Positions 28,964-39,509 of a DNA stretch of 64,000 nucleotides are shown here, in pieces (position 1 is the first letter of the stretch; every line of letters starts with the position of its first letter). Source of the DNA: Rhynchopus sp. YZ270_cl-10 (lineage: Eukaryota > Euglenozoa > Diplonemea > Diplonemida > Diplonemidae); contig OZ037880.1 of the NCBI GenBank assembly GCA_964035575.1, positions 806,001 through 870,000 on the forward strand, read 5' to 3'. The notes beneath the pieces were generated by a model. The model made no database searches and was not told where the DNA came from. It saw nothing but the letters and a program-made list of their open reading frames with translations. The position numbers and the translations under genes were made by a program.

Positions 28964-31399
28964 TTACTTGGAGCGGGAGCGGTAGGCTGCGGCGCGTACC
29001 GTAGGGGTTCTGCCTCTGATTTTGTCGACCGCGTCAGAGACGTTGATTGCGTCCTTTGTCGCAAGCTTGATAGATGCTTCGTTGATGCCTTCGAGACCAA
29101 TCTTTCCGAGCTTGCTGCTGCCGATACTGTTGTTGGCACATTGGAGGTCGAATGAGCTGTGTGGGGTGCGGTTGTTGTCGCTTTGCTGCTCTTCATCGGC
29201 AGTGCGGTTGACAGGAGGTGCGGAGTGGGACCTGCTGTTGGGGGTGCTGTGGCTGTCTGCGATGTCGTCTTCAAGCTCGTCGCTTGAGTTGTTCTGCACC
29301 TCCACTGCCTCGCGAAGCGGTGGCTTTGTAATGAGCAGCGCCTTGCTTGGCCCCTTCGGCGCCGAGATGTTGTACTTCTCCTGGCAATCCATCGGCGCTT
29401 CGTACGGAGAGTTTTGGTAGTTCGGTGTGGACGTCTGCTGCATCTCAAGGTACTCAGGCATGATGTATTCACCAGTGGTCATATCAATGCAGGGTGGTCC
29501 ATGGGACGACATCTCCTGGTGCATGTGAGGCATGCCTTCCTGCATGTGTTCGTATCCAGTGCTCATCATGTCTGAGGAGTACGACCGGTCAATGTCGTGT
29601 GGTGGGTAGACAGGAGAGTCAATGTGGTCGTAGTGTGGTGAAGGCACCTCCATCGGGTGTGGGTGCATGCGGTATCCGTCCTCGCGGGGGTGCATGGGGT
29701 GCAGTGGCTGGCGCAGCTCTGGTGGTGTGTTGTTCCCTCTGTTGTTGTTGCGGTAGTAGCCAGATCCCTTGCCGTATCTGTCGTAGCCGTCGTCCATTCC
29801 GTACGACGATCCCATGGAGTAGCTGTCCGAGTCGGTCAGTGCATGTGGAGAAGAGCCACGTCCGCTGTAGTGTCTTGGGTACTTCTCTTCGTATCCAAGC
29901 GAAGAGTCTGACACAGAGTGCCGCATGTTAGAGTACTGCGGGCCGTACCCCGAGCGGGTGACGACAGGGGCAACAGGGCCGTTGTTGTGGGCAGCGCCAT
30001 AGGTGGTGGGCGGCTGTGCATGCTCGCGTGTCTTGTCTTCGAACTCCTGCTCGCTGCTGAAAGGCTTCGCCACCGGTGACGGCACCACGGAGGGCGAGAA
30101 CCCAGGGGTAAGTGGCGTGCTTGGCCCGCTGTGCCCCGCACCGGTGCTGTTGCCGCTGCTGTTGCTGCCGCTGCTGTTGGCGGCGGCACCCTCCCGCTCA
30201 TGCTCGGCCTTGTGTGTGCGGCGTTCGTTGTGCGTCTGCACACAGCGGTGGTACTTCTCAGGGAGGATGTGCAGGTCCGGGCACGCACGTCCCGCAGGGC
30301 ATGTGCCCGACTGGCTGTAGTCCCTGCATACGGCGAAGCCGTTGCGCTGGTCGTACGGCAGCGCACGGTAGTTGTCCTTTGCACTGCAGCTGTCCACCTC
30401 AGAGTACTTGAAAGCAAGCGTCTCGCGTGTGTGAGGGTCAAACGCCATGATGTCGCTCACGTACTCCTTGCGCTGCTCGTAGAAGCGGGAGCGCATGTCC
30501 TGCACCCATGCACGCTCTGCGTGAATCTGCTGGCAGCGCGTCTTCATGTTGCATTGTCCGTCCTGTGGTGCGGTGTGTGATGGTGACAAAGAATGTGTGG
30601 AAATGAATACTCTGAAAAAATTACAATACAAGATGGAGTTGCACAGGTGGCAACTGCACTGTTCCAACAAGCGATCACAAAGTGGGAGATGTGTGCTGTC
30701 GTCTGTATGACGGAACCCGCAACATAGAACAAGTTAACATAGTACGAGGCAAGTGCATGCACTAAATCTACACGTAGGTAATACATGTAGGTAATCGTAA
30801 AAAATAATGTTTGGATGTTTGTATAAAGGAAACGGTGGGAGCTGTGCCTTTTATCTGCTGTCTGCAACATACCTGAAACTTCATGCAAACCTGTGCACGT
30901 CTGCCAGAGGGGTTGGTCGCGAAGGTGTGCTTGCCTGTTGGGGAGAAATTTTTTTCACCTCTCATACTTCAAACCATCACACAATACATCACCACCCTCT
31001 CCCCCTCCCAAAAGCCCCCCACACCCAAAATAGCCCACCTATACCTTGTGTCTCCTCTACGTACTGGAAGGGCACTTCGTAGACCTTTTGGTTGTACGGG
31101 TCGCAGCAGCGGATTGTTGTTGCGGGTGCGTTGGTGGGGGACATGTGGGCTGCAGGGCGTGACTGCACGTTGGGGCTGAAGCCCCCGCTGTGGTGCTCTG
31201 CATGCGGCGAGACGCAGGCAAGGGGACGCACAGGCTTGCCACGCGAGATGGACTGCTCGACCACAGGCCTTCCAAAGGGGCTGGTCGGCGACACAATGTC
31301 ACCTGCCCGCCCCTTCTCGTTCCTGTACCCATTCTGGTTCATCTGTTGCGGGTGCATCGGCGCCGACGTCGGTGCGTACCTAAAGTCACCACGGTACAT
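28964..31399 (-). CDS. CCCH zinc-finger protein, two fingers (three exons)
   Basis: Exons 31399-31045, 30934-30873 and 30562-28964 give 671 aa. Introns are 30935-31044 (110 nt) and 30563-30872 (310 nt), with GTATAG and GTATGT donors and CAG acceptors. Finger 1 is C135-x7-C143-x5-C149-x3-H153 and forms only after splicing, since intron 2 falls between its first and second cysteine. Finger 2 starts at about C218 (CRDYSQSGTCPAGRACPDLH), C-x8-C-x5-C-x3-H. Between them lies a conserved-looking helical linker. The long tail is rich in Ser, Pro, Tyr, Met and Gly with no fold recognised. CCCH fingers typically bind RNA, so a role in mRNA stability or translation is likely but inferred. Start chosen at the ATG of exon 1, RDFRYAPTSAP following. 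Confidence 0.85.
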
Positions 31400-31642
31400 C
31401 GTGGAGGAGAGGAGAGGGGTTGGAGTAGAGGGCTCTCTTGACAGTCAAAAAAAAGCTCAAAGATCAAAGGTGCCTTTTGCTGTGTGAGAGAAAGATGGAC
31501 AAGATAAAAAAAAAGGGGGGAGGGGTTCTTGAGGGTTGGGTTGGGGGGGAGGGGAGGGGTTCGCGGGTTGTTTTTGGTTTCTGTTGGATGTGTGGTGTGG
31601 GTGTGTGTGGGAATAGGAAAGGGTGTCGTCCCTGCTATTGGC

Positions 31643-31778
31643 GCAGGCACCTCTGACTGACCCACGTACGACACCAGCTCAGGATGACAGCAAAAGACTA
31701 CTCTGGAGTACTCGGCCAACAACATAAGGTGCGAAACAGAAACCCAATGACCGTACCGTAAGTGTGAACAACCGCTCC
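31643..31778. repeat. 140-bp dispersed repeat, copy 2
   Basis: Matches 6355-6495 (GACTGACCCACGTACGA, CGGCCAACA, GACCGTACCGTAAGTGTGAA, ACCGCTCC). Confidence 0.6.
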
Positions 31779-31854
31779 TACGCGACCACCTTCGCTTTCG
31801 CCCAACCCTTCCCATGAACCCATGAACGATTGTCGAGACAAGAGAGCAGAGGGG

Positions 31855-32065
31855 AAAACACAATATCTCTCTCTTTGTCCCATAGTGGACTGCCTCACCC
31901 TCTCTTAGGGATTTAGATGAACATCCTTACAGGCGGCACATCATAACCCCAAGGTGTGGCAGAGCGAGCCCTGGCCTGACGGTTGGTCGCTGTTTCATGC
32001 TCCAGCATGGGGAAGCCACTGGCACGGCATTTATATACCCTAGCCAACCCCCTTGGTCTGACCCC
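31855..32065. repeat. 200-bp dispersed repeat, copy 1
   Basis: Over about 180 bp it is near-identical to 51911-52090, with landmarks ACACAATATCTCTCTCT, AGGGATTTAGATGAACATCC, TTACAGGCGGCACATCATAA, CATGCTCCAGCATGGGGAAG and CGGCATTTATATACCCTAGC. It then continues directly to CCCCCTTGGTCTGACCC, which the other copy reaches only after an extra segment of about 140 bp. Confidence 0.8.
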
Positions 32066-34261
32066 CACAAAGGAGACGGTTAAGTTCGAAGTGAAACGTA
32101 GCTGTCGTTTCTCTGCAGGTGTTCGGACCGTGGAGGGACCACTTCCTTGGTGCACAGCTGAGGATTCTGTAGGATGCTGTGCAGGGACATGGACCATAGT
32201 CGATATCCTACCCAGAGCGGGGGTAGCAGAGCACGCAGTGTTTGCAGATAATCTCAAGTCTAAGAACAGAGAAAACTTGACAATGCATCTCGCCAAACGG
32301 CATGATTCCCCAGCACATCCCACCCCCACCACACACCACACCCGCACTACCCCTGAACTGAGACGAACGGTCTGGGTCAGACAAGGGCGCTTTTCTCAAT
32401 ACAGAATGAAATTGAGTTTAAAGAAAACAAAAGATGACGCAACATCTTAAGGCTGTATCCTCTGCCAGGACAACGGACATCGAGGACACATTAAATGGTA
32501 GTTCAGCAGACACCTCAATGAGCGAACTCAAGATGCAATCATGTCAGAGAGCACTGAATAGAGACAGACCTGACAGGATCACACAATGCGCACATCGCCT
32601 TTGATTCCAATCATTTTCGGAACAGCATCAACTTCTGTGGCTTCTTTGCACAGAAGCGCTGCAAAATGACCACCAAGCCATCCAATGGCCATGAACATAC
32701 AGACAGAACTGCACATCTCATCTCAAAGAGCTGCGTCAGAGATAAGGCATTCGACTCCCCTCCCTGTGGTCACCCCACCCCCATAATCCCCTTTTCAACT
32801 AAGCAATCGTCTGTTGCAAGATGTAACCCAAGCCCCACAGAACCTCATCACCTCAAGGCTGCAACCCTTCCCCCTAAGGTCCCTGCTATCCCCAGCAAAC
32901 CGTGCCGTTCACTACCCACACCCCCACTGCACACCCCCTAGAACAATGCAACGCTTTCGGCACCAATGAAGGAACCTACTCACAGGGTGCCATTACCATC
33001 TGATAGAGTGGTCTTGATGTAAGATGTTTTGACCCACAGCCAACGCTATGACATTTACGCCATCACGAAAAAAACGCCTTACAACCTGAGCGGATCCAAT
33101 AATCTCAGACAATCCTGCCGAAAGGGATTATACGGAAGCTATCCCCTTCTGAATCTACAACGCACTACATCGCCTACATCAAAATTGATGGAAGAAGATG
33201 TCATCACCAACCGATGAAGACACCACATCACCAGATGGTACCCAACCCCTCCAATCGCATTAATAACCACCCCCACACCCCTCTGGGAATTCCCCCTTCG
33301 GACTCCCTCCCCCTTCATAATCCTGTAATCTGAACGAAGGTCCATCTCTTCCATTCACTCCCCTACTCAATGGTTGAAAGAAAAAGTGGAGTTGACAGTA
33401 CAAACACCTCTAGGACGCAGACACTGAGGAGAATTATTTCATATACATTCTTTTCTGAAAAGAAGGCAAGATAAAAAATATGTCCTTTTTTGTATAGCTC
33501 CCATAAGATTTACCAGACAGCAAACCCTATACCCACCCCAGAGGGTAACACCAAACCCTTACGCTGTGGTTAACTGCAAACAAGATGCCCCCTCCCAACC
33601 AGATCGCTCATCTCGATGAAAGACGTGCATTGGAGAGGGTAACGTCTGCGAGACGTAATTTCCATCTGAACCCCCTCCCGTTTCGCTGTGTGGAAGAGGT
33701 TCTAGTGAAGACCTGAGAAGGCTACGTCAAAGCACTTCCATCTGACCACTCTACCATATTACATTAAGACATTAAGAGGGGGGTGGTACCTTTTTTTGTG
33801 TCTGGTTTTTCTGAATACGCCACATGTTTGAAGAGGAGAATAGGCACATGAAACCAATGTCCTGCCATATTTTCTTTTTTTTTTCTGTGCATTTGAACAG
33901 AAAAGACAAAGAAGACAAAGAAGACAAAGAAGAAGAGAAAAAAAAACTAACTCAGGGCAAGACACAACAAAACGTAGCAAAAAAAAAAGGGTGAACAAAA
34001 AAGTGGGCGCAAAACTAATTGCTTTTGTAAGGATAGTCAAATCGATTCCACCTTCAAAGGGGATCCGAGGTCCTGCTCTCTCTTTCTCTCCTCCGTTTTT
34101 TTTTTTTTTTTTTGATAAATTGTTCAGGGGACATTGGTAGTTTGAGATTTTGAAAAAAAAGCCGGTGTGAGCCAAAAAAGCCGGTGTGAGGCAATTTTTT
34201 TTTCCCCACGCATTTTTGGCAGAGACCTCCACAACTCTTTCCCCTCCGCGCCCTTGTCTAA

Positions 34262-34450
34262 CCATATGGCATCAAAACTTTTCTGGCGAAGCCACGGTAC
34301 GCAACATTTCAAAAATTGTGACATAAAATCGCACGCTTTTATAGCCAAACTATGGTAAAGGTAGCTGTGACTATGGCCTAGGGTAGAGCTGTGGGCTACC
34401 GCTCGTCATTTTTAGCTGCGCAGCAGGCGCACGGTACGCTACTTTTTTAT
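34262..34450 (-). repeat. Double GCGTACCGTG repeat, copy 2
   Basis: Inverse orientation. On the plus strand CTGGCGAAGCCACGGTACGC comes first and GCGCACGGTACGCTAC last. It lies in the outer element at 34125-35802. Confidence 0.7.
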
Positions 34451-34742
34451 GAGAGTTGCAAACATCTATTTCTTTTGATTGAACGGACCGATTGGTCTTT
34501 GTGGTGGGGTCACATGCACATAAGAAACCGCTACAGATGTGGTTGTAGCCTTGTATGAGGCAGGGCTTCCCACAGGGGGGACCAGGGGGGACCACTGGTC
34601 CCCCTGGGGGAAAATAAAAATAATAAGGGGGGACCAGGGGGGACCAGCCTGCCCTTGAGTGTTCCGAGGCTGCCTATTAGGAATTTTCCACATTTTTTTT
34701 AATTTTTCCCACCCTCCCGTCCCCGCGCATCCAAATACAGGC

Positions 34743-34972
34743 AACTACACGACGGTGATGTACAGTACATTACAAGTGAAGTTACATGTAACGTTACAAG
34801 TGAAAAACCGTTACAAGTGAGTTACAAGTGAGTTACAAGTGGGATACATGAATTACAGGCAAAATCAGGTTGTAACTGGTGGGTTACAAGTGAGTTACAT
34901 GTAACAAAAGTTACATGTAACTCACTTGTAACTCCACTTGTAACACCCGTTACATCACCGTCGTGTAACAGG
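34743..34972. repeat. Palindromic TTACAAGTGAG region
   Basis: The ends are inverted copies (CACGACGGTGATGTA on the left, TTACATCACCGTCGTG on the right). Between them TTACAAGTGAG or TTACATGTAAC recurs more than ten times in both orientations, so the whole 230 bp can fold back. Confidence 0.75.
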
Positions 34973-34980
34973 GGGAAAAG

Positions 34981-35130
34981 ATGGCACCAAAAAAGTCCTC
35001 CGGACCAAGACAGATTTCCATAATGGAATTTGCAAAGCGACCGGCGGAGTCCCAGTTATCGGCTCAGGCTCCGAAGAGGCAGAAAATAACGGTTGCAAAG
35101 AACCACGAGTATGCCTCATGGGCAAAGTGA
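34981..35130 (+). pseudogene. Short basic reading frame inside nested element
   Basis: ATG 34981 to TGA 35130, 49 codons. It starts MAPKKSSGPRQISIMEFAKR and contains APKRQKI, a likely nuclear-localisation-type basic patch. It ends where a double GCGTACCGTG repeat begins. It may be the first part of a transposase truncated by internal deletion, but no domain is present, so this is inference. Confidence 0.4.
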
Positions 35131-35137
35131 CCCCGTC

Positions 35138-35360
35138 ACAGCCAGAACGCGACTCAATTGGTCAAACGCCGAAGGAAAAGGAAGCATGCAGCATGGCAAA
35201 AGAAAAAAGTAGCGTACCGTGCGCCTGCGGCGCAAGATTGCAAGCCACCCATGACATAGTGTGGCTGTAAAATGTGCAATTTTAATCACAGTATTTTGAA
35301 ATGTTGCGTACCGTGGCTTCGCCAGGAACCTTTGCCATGACTGTCGTTTCTTTTTGTAGA
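35138..35360 (+). repeat. Double GCGTACCGTG repeat, copy 3
   Basis: Closest relative of 24685-24895: CGACTCAATTGGTCAA, AAGGAAGCATGCAGCATGGC, GTAGCGTACCGTG with GCGCCTGCGGCGC, then GTTGCGTACCGTG with GGCTTCGCC. Lies inside the nested element. Confidence 0.75.
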
Positions 35361-36066
35361 TGTCTATACGAGGAAACGTCTGCACGCTACCGACCTGACA
35401 TATTTTTTCTTATTCCGCAAAGGTGGGGAACGTGAGATGATATGCAATATGCGAGTTAATGCAGCAGTTTTAACGGTTTGCCGGGACATTTTCGCCGAAG
35501 TCGAAAATTTTTTTTGACCACTTAAAGTGCGTAAAGGCGCGTAACGTAACGTAGCGTCAGCGTTAATGCTACACACCACACAAATTAAAATCATTGAAAA
35601 AAAAAAAAAATTCCACCTTTTTTGGCTGGTCCCCCTGGGAGGCCAAAACCCCAGATCCTGCGGGAAGCCCTGATGAGGAGATAAAATTCAGAAAAAAATT
35701 CAAAAATCTGCCTTTTTCTTTTTTTTTTTTTTTTTTCTCAAAATCCCACACCGGCTTAGCCGGTGTGGCCACACCGGCACACCGGCATATTAATGTCCCC
35801 TGAAATTGTTGGAGTAGTGTAGTTGTCTCGGTTGTGTTGCCACAGTTGTGCAATCTCCACTGTCCATTTTTTTTTTTTTGTCATGTTGGTAGCGCCTAAG
35901 CACCCACCTTGGTGAAACCTAAGGTCGGTACTCAATGTTGGCTAGAGCCTTTATGCTATGCTGAAGGTACGTAGTTAATTTTTTTTTGTTCCCCTCCTGT
36001 TTTTTTATTTAGTGTCAAATGCAAGTTTTGCTGTATAAAAAAAAAAATGGAAAAGAAAACTTTTAA

Positions 36067-36095
36067 GATAAATGCGCCTCTCGTGCATACACACC
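36067..36095 (+). repeat. GATG...CATC hairpin: stem ATGC/GCAT
   Basis: GATAA, ATGC, loop GCCTCTCGT, GCAT, ACACACC, then GAAAA. Confidence 0.6.
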
Positions 36096-36211
36096 TGAAA
36101 ACACACAAGAAAAGTTTGTGATATGCCCTCAATACACAGTACTTCGTCACATCATAAACTGTATTCCACACGGCAAAAAAATAAAATAAAAATTTGAGCG
36201 GGAGACAAAGG

Positions 36212-36232
36212 CTGTGCGTATTTCATACACAG
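36212..36232 (+). repeat. Hairpin: stem CTGTG.GTAT/ATACACAG
   Basis: CTGTGCGTAT, loop TTC, ATACACAG. Eight to nine pairs with one bulged C. It shares the ATAC...loop design of 27579 but lacks the outer GATG. Confidence 0.55.
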
Positions 36233-36509
36233 ACCGATACTAATAAAAAACCATCAGGAAAAATGGGGGTGCAGACACCAAGAAGGGGTAGGGCCACACA
36301 AAAAAAACGTTGTCGTGAAAACTGGAAAAAGGTAAAAATAAAATAAAAACTTGTAAGAGGTGGGTTGGGGGGTAGGGGGGTGGGGTGGGTCACTGTACAA
36401 CGTCCTTTTTGGTTTTACTTAAGAAAATTGATGTTAGTCTAGCGTTCTTTGTTCATTATACACCATAAAAACATGGACTGCGACCACAAAGAGGGGGGCA
36501 AAAGAAAAA

Positions 36510-36550
36510 TTTGTAAAATGAATCTAAACCTCTCTGTGTTTAGTCACCTT
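36510..36550 (+). repeat. Stem-loop repeat, CTTAG family, compensated stem
   Basis: Reads ATTTGTAAAATGAATCTAAA, CCTCTCTGTG, TTTAGTCACCTTG. CTAAAC pairs with GTTTAG where 15487 has CTAAGC with GCTTAG, a clear compensatory base-pair change. Confidence 0.7.
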
Positions 36551-36996
36551 GTTGAAAAAAATAAACGTCTTATTTTCCTTTTTTGCGTTTGTTGGTTTAT
36601 TTTTAATATTTTTTTTTGTTGCACGAGTTCACTCCCTGAACAAGAAGGAACTTACAGTACAAAAGAGTTGTTCGAGTGGGTTTGTTGTTGGTTTTTTGGT
36701 CTTTTTATTTACAAACCGATTCCCTTTGGAGAGAGCAAATAAACAAAAGAAAAAGAAAAAAGAAAAAAGGGGGTGGGGGAAACGTTTCTTGGGAGACGTG
36801 GATTTTTTTTTTTTTTCAATTTTTTTGTTTGAAGTACTGATTTGAGGGGTGGTTTTGCTAAGAGCAAGGGACCAATGTTTTTTTTTTTCTCTTCCCAAGA
36901 ATTACTGAGGGGGGGTGAAACACACGTACCCCCTGAAAGCCGTGTCTATAACTGCACCAAAAAAGGGTACGTGCCTTTAACCCCCGGTGGTAATCC

Positions 36997-37048
36997 TTGA
37001 AACTAGGTTGTATTAGTGTGACACCCGAGGATGCACATTGCGTACACC
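36997..37048 (-). repeat. T-tract stem-loop repeat, copy 6
   Basis: Reads TTGAAACTAGGTTGTATTAG, TGTGACACCCGAGGATGC, then ACATTGCGTACACC. It has no long T tract. Confidence 0.55.
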
Positions 37049-37572
37049 ATTGTTTTATTTTTCGAAATGAGCACCTAGGGTGCTAGCTGTGAGTTTTGCT
37101 TTGTTCTTGAGTAAAAAAAAGAAGAAGAAAAAAGTGAAGTTGATAGTGCAAACGCCTCTGGGACGCAGGCACTGACACGACAAAAAAATACGGTGGAAAT
37201 TAGTGTAGTTGTCATCTTTTGTGATTCGGTTGTCTTTCCACAATGTGTTTTTTTTTTTTTCCCTTTCTCTCTCTCTCGTTATTTTGGTTTTCTACTCTGC
37301 TTGAGCCACTGCGCCGTTCCCCCCGTTCTCGACATCTGCGTTCTGGTCCTGGGGAGGGGGCACAGAGTACGCGAAATCCGCATCCGCAGTGGTTTGCTGT
37401 GCATTTTGATGAAGATAAGGAAGAGTGACCCTTTTATGTTTTGCTTTTGTTTCCCTTCAAATGAGCTCTCATGAAGTTTCCTTATTTGTATTTCCGTTAT
37501 AACCCCCCCGTGGTAATTCCACCTCGCCATTCCCCGTCGAACCTTATCCTCGCAAAAAAACAAAAGTTGGCT

Positions 37573-37650
37573 TGAAATGTAATGAACGGCTGTACCGGGG
37601 TGGACACCCAACCATGCAGTCCATCCATTTCGTGGTTTCATCTGATATGT
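37573..37650 (+). repeat. Stem-loop repeat, GTACA family, truncated copy
   Basis: Contains GAACGGCTGTACCGGGGTGG, ACACCCAACCATGCAGTCC and CCATTTCGTGGTTTCATCTG. It lies 24 bp beyond the last recognisable exon of the minus-strand membrane gene, so it occupies the intron or the 3' end of that gene. Confidence 0.6.
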
Positions 37651-37674
37651 TAAAAGAAAATCCCTAATGCATAC

Positions 37675-39366
37675 CTTCTGGGACGCGCCGTAGCTGGTCT
37701 GTCCTGGGGCATCCTGGGAGAGGAACGGCGTCTGTGCGGAAGAGCTGCCTTCCCCCTTGGACTGCCAGTGGGAGAACGGGGGGGACGGGGAGGCACCGTC
37801 AAGGTCGAAGAGGCGGACCTCGTTGAAGGCGACAGCACCGAACTTGGAAATGTGGAAGCGGACGTAGGCCACCAGGCAGATCAGGCACACGAAGATCAGC
37901 AGCTTGTTCGTCCCGGAGTACAGAGTGCCAAACGGAACAAGTGCTGCCGTGAACGGCGTCAGACGCGGCAGCGACAGGATGGACACAACATACGCCCACT
38001 GCAGCCCAAAGTGGAACTCCTTTGCCAGACACAGCATCACCACCAACCCGATGAACCCAAGCCCCGCCTCGTACTGCTTCTCAGACCAAAGGTACACAAC
38101 AGTGAAGAACAGAACCGCTGCTGCCATGAAGGCCTGCTGGGTCTCAGCGTCAAGCCTGCCCAGGGAGATTCCTGCCTTCCAGTCAAACGGCATGGCCGCG
38201 AAGGAAAGGAAGGAGAAGAGGAAGAGCAGGATGTACCCGGTGCGCACCACAGAGCGACCCCCGTCGTCGGTGCCGACAATACCCTGGCCGGAGTTCTGCA
38301 CGATGACGGAGAACATCATGGAGAAGGCGGCCACGGCACAGCCTCTGTGGTTGAAGTAGTATGCACCAAGGTTGAGCAGTGCAACGATGACCATCGATGC
38401 AACCCACCATCCCTGCTGCGCCTCAAGCGTCTTCGTGCCGCCGGTGTTGTCAGCCCACACCATGATCGCGCCAACCACAGTGCCAACAACGCACACAGCA
38501 ATGAACCAGAACTTCTGCACCAGACCCCCCGAGTTGGTCGGGCCCCTCGGGCAAGAGAACACCAAGTGGTACAGCGACATCGCAATGAAGTTGATGAACA
38601 ACAGAACAAGCCCCGCCTGGCAAGTTCCATCCGTGCACCTCCACCCAAACGGCGCGTACGTAGCAATCGCCATGACACCGAGCATGAAGGAAAGCTCCAG
38701 CCCAGGGATGTACGACGTCACTGTGCTCACAAGGTAGATGACCGCAATGATGATTGCGTTGGTCACGGAGAACGCCTCTCTGACCTGGTTCCCGCTGGAG
38801 GGGTCGCTTGCCGTCCAAAGCCCTGTGTTGGGGCAGGAGTTGCCTGCAGCCCAGATCAGGATGGAGCCGACTGCCATGAAGAGGACGAAGATGAAGTGGA
38901 AGTGTGCGCCTTTTGCCATCTTGTCTTGCACGGGGAAGGTGACGAAGGAGAGGAAGGTACCGGTGATGCAGAGTGCGAAGGCGAAGATCAGGAACCATGA
39001 GTCGCCGCCACGGTCCTTACGGATGGCGTCCACGACGCAGACGTTCACGTCGAGAATGCTGATCATGATTGTCATACTGAACCACATCAACTCAGGGCGG
39101 TTGTACAGGTAGCTGAACACGTTGGCCCCCGCTGCGCACAACAGAAACAGGGTGTACATCCCATACGAGTTCACAATACCCTGCAGGTTGGCCCCACCGT
39201 TGTTCGTCCACTTCTCCTTCGTCTGCGTCCACTGGAAGATAAGCCCCAGCAGCGTCATCGCAAACCCAACGCAGGCAATGATACCCCTCGGGGTCCTCAT
39301 CTTCTCCTTTGCCTCTGTCGACAGGGCGGGAACACCGCCGTCACCAATATCAACGTAGCCCGACAT
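37675..39366 (-). CDS. Many-pass membrane protein, unknown family
   Basis: The supported part is residues 1-564, from ATG 39366 to a GTATGC splice donor at 37674 (codon AAG at the boundary). After a 28-residue cytosolic-looking head there are about fourteen or more hydrophobic segments, from IIACVGFAMTLLGLIFQW near 29-46 to LIFVCLICLVAYVRF near 500, with short loops and few charges. The soluble tail is Ser/Pro/Gln-rich. I do not recognise the family; a transporter or structural membrane protein is possible. The open frame beyond the donor to 37279 reads through a dispersed GTACA-family repeat and is unlikely to be protein. A candidate acceptor (GTACAG, about 85 nt downstream) would add about 30 residues, but that is weak. 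So the C-terminus is unresolved. Confidence 0.78.
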
Positions 39367-39509
39367 TATTAAGAACTGATATCACCTGTGGGGTTGAATA
39401 GAACAAAGGTGGGGAGCATATTACCAAAAACAAAGAGGCCCTTTCTTTTTTACTTTCACCGTTGGTGCAGAATTCTCATGAATATTGCTAAGAGAGGGGA
39501 GACAAGCTC

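Larger units (their letters stand above)
34561..35672. mobile_element. Nested TIR element (1112 bp)
   Basis: Left end CAGGGCTTCCCACAGG. Read inward from the right, CAGGGCTTCCCGCAGG, so 15 of 16 bp match. ATGAGG directly flanks both ends (34555-34560 and 35673-35678), a 6-bp duplication. The ends look hAT-like, though hAT normally duplicates 8 bp. Contents: a palindromic TTACAAGTGAG-rich region, a 49-codon reading frame and one double GCGTACCGTG repeat. Confidence 0.75.
34125..35802. mobile_element. hAT-type TIR element (1678 bp) with nested insertion
   Basis: Terminal repeats are CAGGGGACATT (34125-34135) and its exact inverse (35792-35802). AAATTGTT is duplicated exactly on both sides (34117-34124 and 35803-35810), the 8-bp duplication expected of hAT. 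GCCGGTGTG recurs near both ends (34160-34190 and 35745-35785). The insertion interrupts a GGAGTAGTGTAG repeat whose intact version is at 28151. A second element (34561-35672) lies inside. Without it the element is about 560 bp with no transposase, so it is non-autonomous. It carries an inverted copy of the double GCGTACCGTG repeat. Confidence 0.88.
31400..37674. other. 6.3-kb gene-free repeat block
   Basis: No host gene is supported. From about 32100 to 33360 the DNA is less homopolymer-rich, with frames of 60-155 codons (such as 31983-32450) that start in a dispersed repeat and match no family I know. From 34.1 to 35.8 kb lies a pair of nested TIR elements. Open frames continuing from the membrane-protein gene to 37279 read through a repeat and are probably not exon. 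Confidence 0.55.

Noticed and set aside
31983-32450. 155-codon plus-strand frame as a gene
   Set aside because: It begins inside the 200-bp dispersed repeat, matches nothing recognised, lies opposite to the gene cluster and lacks codon character. The NLTMHLAKRH stretch is too short to call a zinc finger.
37279-37674. C-terminal extension of the many-pass membrane protein
   Set aside because: The frame is open but passes a good splice donor and then translates a dispersed repeat. Residues lose the character of the upstream protein.
37642-37674. A 33-nt intron at the end of the many-pass membrane gene
   Set aside because: Donor and CAG acceptor exist, but 33 nt is shorter than every other intron here (51 nt or more), and the result would still translate the repeat.
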